From NCBI GenBank assembly GCA_902465215.1, contig CABQMM010000081.1, positions 1-6,242 on the forward strand: a DNA stretch of 6,242 nucleotides. Direction: 5' to 3'. The DNA comes from an uncultured Bacillota bacterium. GTDB taxonomy: Bacteria > Bacillota > Clostridia > Peptostreptococcales > Anaerovoracaceae. The first letter of the stretch is position 1, and every line of letters starts with the position of its first letter. Below, in pieces: positions 4,927 to 6,242 of the stretch. The notes beneath the pieces are model-generated. The model searched no databases. It was not told where the DNA came from and saw nothing but the letters and a program-made list of their open reading frames with translations. The translations under genes and the position numbers were made by a program.

Positions 4927-5020
4927 TTCACCGCTAGGAAACAAGATTTCGAAGCGCGGAGCATACTTGAAGTATGTGAGCACTGAGAAAATCGAAGTTG
5001 ACAACGCGGTGGGCGAAAAA
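4920..5020. repeat. Large imperfect palindrome (REP-like) after the CoA-transferase operon
   Basis: TTTTTCGTTCACCGC at the left end pairs with GCGGTGGGCGAAAAA at the right end (13 of 15 plus two G-U pairs in plus-strand RNA). The centre CATACTT-G-AAGTATG (4962-4976) is a perfect dyad, with GATTT and AG.GC matches in between. The whole 101-base unit is symmetric about base 4970. It starts 10 bases after the subunit B stop and codes for nothing I can support. The layout suggests a dispersed intergenic repeat or a small non-autonomous element. A copy search in the genome would settle this. Confidence 0.6.
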
Positions 5021-5029
5021 GACAAGTTT

Positions 5030-5686
5030 CTACTCTTCTTCCATAGCCTTCATGTTAGCATCCTTGTGAAGTTCACAGCCTGTTGCAGCCTGTAATTCTT
5101 CCCAAGTGTAGTCAGGGTGAAGTTCTGTTACCCAGATACCGTCTTCTCTGACTTCCATAACAGCCATTTCAGTGATAATCTTAGTTACGCATCTTTCTGC
5201 TGTAAGCGGAAGTGTGCATTTCTTTAAGATTTTGTGGTTGCCTTTCTGAGTGTGGAGCATTGTGATGATAACCTGAGGGCATCCTGCACAAAGGTCCATA
5301 GCACCGCCCATACCTGCAACCTTCTTGCCTGGTACGATCCAGTTAGCAAGGTCTCCGTTTTCAGCAACTTCCATGGCGCCGAGAACAGTAGCCTTAACAT
5401 GTCCGCCTCTTACGAGACCGAAAGATTCAGCTGTGTCGAAGTATTTTACTCTTGGAACTGCTGTTACATATACACCACCGGAGTTGATGATGTCAACATC
5501 AAGGTTGGAAGCGTCTGCAACTGCGTCGATTCCTGCGAATCCGTTTTCGGAGTGGAATGTAACTGTTACGCCATCCGGAATGTAGTCAGCAACCATAGTC
5601 GGAAGGCCGATACCTAAATTAGCGAAATCGCCATCTTCAAATTCTTTCGCGCATCTTTTCGCGATTCTTACTTTTAAATCTGCCAT
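5030..5686 (-). CDS. ctfB: CoA-transferase subunit B (acetoacetate/butyrate type)
   Basis: The protein has 218 residues, the normal length for CtfB/AtoA/ScoB. GLGIGLPTMVADYI-type residues 24-36 and HSENGFAG (45-52) are present. Glu47 of the SENG motif is the glutamate that forms the enzyme-CoA thioester in this family. Further hallmarks are GGHVKATVLGAMEV, NWIVPGKKVAGMGGAMDL and HTQKGNHKILKKCTLPLT. The enzyme moves CoA between short-chain acids, such as acetoacetate, butyrate and acetate, in the cytosol during amino-acid or carbohydrate fermentation. It works as a heteromer with subunit A, whose gene overlaps this start by 13 bases. AAGGAG 7-8 bases before the ATG supports the start. The codons look more uniform than in the surface genes, as expected for an abundant fermentation enzyme. 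The exact acyl substrates cannot be read from sequence; atoA would be an equally fair name. Confidence 0.93.
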   Translation of the reverse strand: MADLKVRIAKRCAKEFEDGDFANLGIGLPTMVADYIPDGVTVTFHSENGFAGIDAVADASNLDVDIINSGGVYVTAVPRVKYFDTAESFGLVRGGHVKATVLGAMEVAENGDLANWIVPGKKVAGMGGAMDLCAGCPQVIITMLHTQKGNHKILKKCTLPLTAERCVTKIITEMAVMEVREDGIWVTELHPDYTWEELQAATGCELHKDANMKAMEEE

Positions 5687-6242
5687 TTCTTTTCTCCTTC
5701 CACAATAGTATCTACGAGCACGCCTGCAACTGCGAAGTAGTCAGGATCGATTTCGCCTACTTCAACTAACTTTTCAGGAGCAATGATTGTGTGCTTGGAA
5801 GCGCCAGCCATTACATAGTTGAAGTTCTTCGTTGCTTTGGAGCAGTAGTAGTTACCGAATTTGTCAGCAACAGATGGTCTGATGAAGGAATAGTCAGCAT
5901 ACAGCGGTAATTCGAATAAGTACTTTTTACCATTGATTTCTACGACTTTCTTTTCTCTTCCGAGTTCATCAACTTCCGTTTCCATCGGTGTACCAACACC
6001 GGTAGGAGTAAGTACGCCGCCAAGACCGTAAGCTGCAGCTCTGATCTTTTCAGCTAATGTTCCTTGAGGAACCAGTGTGTATTTTAAAGTTCCTTCTGCG
6101 AACTGTTCATTCAGCTTCGGGTTTACGCCGAGGTGCGATGCGATAATGTGATCTACCATGTGGTGTTCAAGGAGTTTGCCGATACCTCTTGCGGTCTTTG
6201 CCGCGAATTCGCCTGCAGGCTGACCTGCGTCGAGACCGCCGT
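5674..6242 (-). CDS. ctfA: CoA-transferase subunit A, C-terminal part (cut by window edge)
   Basis: The frame is open to the right edge and gives 188 residues, so about 40 N-terminal residues, including the usual GGF..G.P start motif, are missing. Family hallmarks are RGIGKLLEHHMVDHIIASHLG, LVPQGTLAEKIRAAAYGLGG, VLTPTGVGT, INGKKYLFELPLYADYSFIR, and ATKNFNYVMA. These closely follow clostridial CtfA and Escherichia coli AtoD. An internal ATG at 6159 is not the start, because the conserved sequence continues upstream of it. The product pairs with subunit B; this subunit supplies part of the CoA site while subunit B carries the catalytic Glu. The stop overlaps the subunit B start by 13 bases, which implies coupled translation and equal amounts. 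The family is firm; substrate specificity is open. Confidence 0.93.
   Translation of the reverse strand, partial: GGLDAGQPAGEFAAKTARGIGKLLEHHMVDHIIASHLGVNPKLNEQFAEGTLKYTLVPQGTLAEKIRAAAYGLGGVLTPTGVGTPMETEVDELGREKKVVEINGKKYLFELPLYADYSFIRPSVADKFGNYYCSKATKNFNYVMAGASKHTIIAPEKLVEVGEIDPDYFAVAGVLVDTIVEGEKKWQI

Noticed and set aside
4722..4937. Plus-strand open frame of 71 codons.
   Set aside because: It crosses the riboswitch promoter, the inverted repeat and the terminator, with no ribosome binding site or recognisable protein.
5674..6159. Internal ATG at 6159 as the start of CoA-transferase subunit A.
   Set aside because: Conserved family sequence (RGIGKLLEHH) continues in frame upstream to the window edge.

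Overview
The window looks like chromosomal DNA of an anaerobic Clostridia-type Firmicute. This is an inference from four things: Clostridium-like acetoacetate/butyrate CoA-transferase subunits, AAGGAG-type ribosome binding sites, a YezD-family small protein, and moderate base composition with many T-rich terminators. Every gene I can support lies on the minus strand, so transcription runs from high to low coordinates. Two units are visible.

Unit 1 (6242 to about 4857) is the end of a CoA-transferase operon. It contains subunit A (cut by the window edge) and subunit B, which overlap by 13 bases. About 10 bases past the subunit B stop there is a roughly 100-base imperfect palindrome, and then a strong intrinsic terminator at 4857-4894. 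A 13-base direct repeat flanks that terminator.

Unit 2 (about 4764 to 1 and beyond) starts with a TG-extended promoter and a long untranslated leader. The first part of the leader reads as a cobalamin (B12) riboswitch with a recognisable core and B12 box. A further structured stretch of about 170 bases follows, and then a textbook terminator at 4400-4429. After this come a small DUF2292/YezD-like protein (TTG start), a very long hairpin with a U-run placed just ahead of the next ribosome binding site, and five genes in a row. These encode an exported protein with a C-terminal fibronectin-III-like domain, a MotA/TolQ/ExbB-type channel protein, a DUF2149 protein whose membrane segment copies the proton-carrying motif of ExbD, a membrane-anchored surface protein ending in a DUF4430 (transcobalamin-C-like) domain, and the N-terminal half of a MoxR-type AAA+ ATPase. 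The last four genes are tightly packed or overlapping. The exported protein gene is separated from the channel gene by 58 bases without a terminator.

The most interesting reading is that unit 2 is a B12-controlled cell-surface corrinoid capture or uptake system. In that view a DUF4430 protein with TonB-like layout (N-terminal membrane anchor, long charged linker, C-terminal ligand-type domain) is powered by an ExbB/ExbD-like pair. The individual family calls rest on visible motifs. Their joint function, and whether the B12 riboswitch reaches past the second hairpin to the motor genes, are inferences. The stretch from 4267 to 5029 has no convincing gene and holds the leader, the promoter, repeats and terminators.
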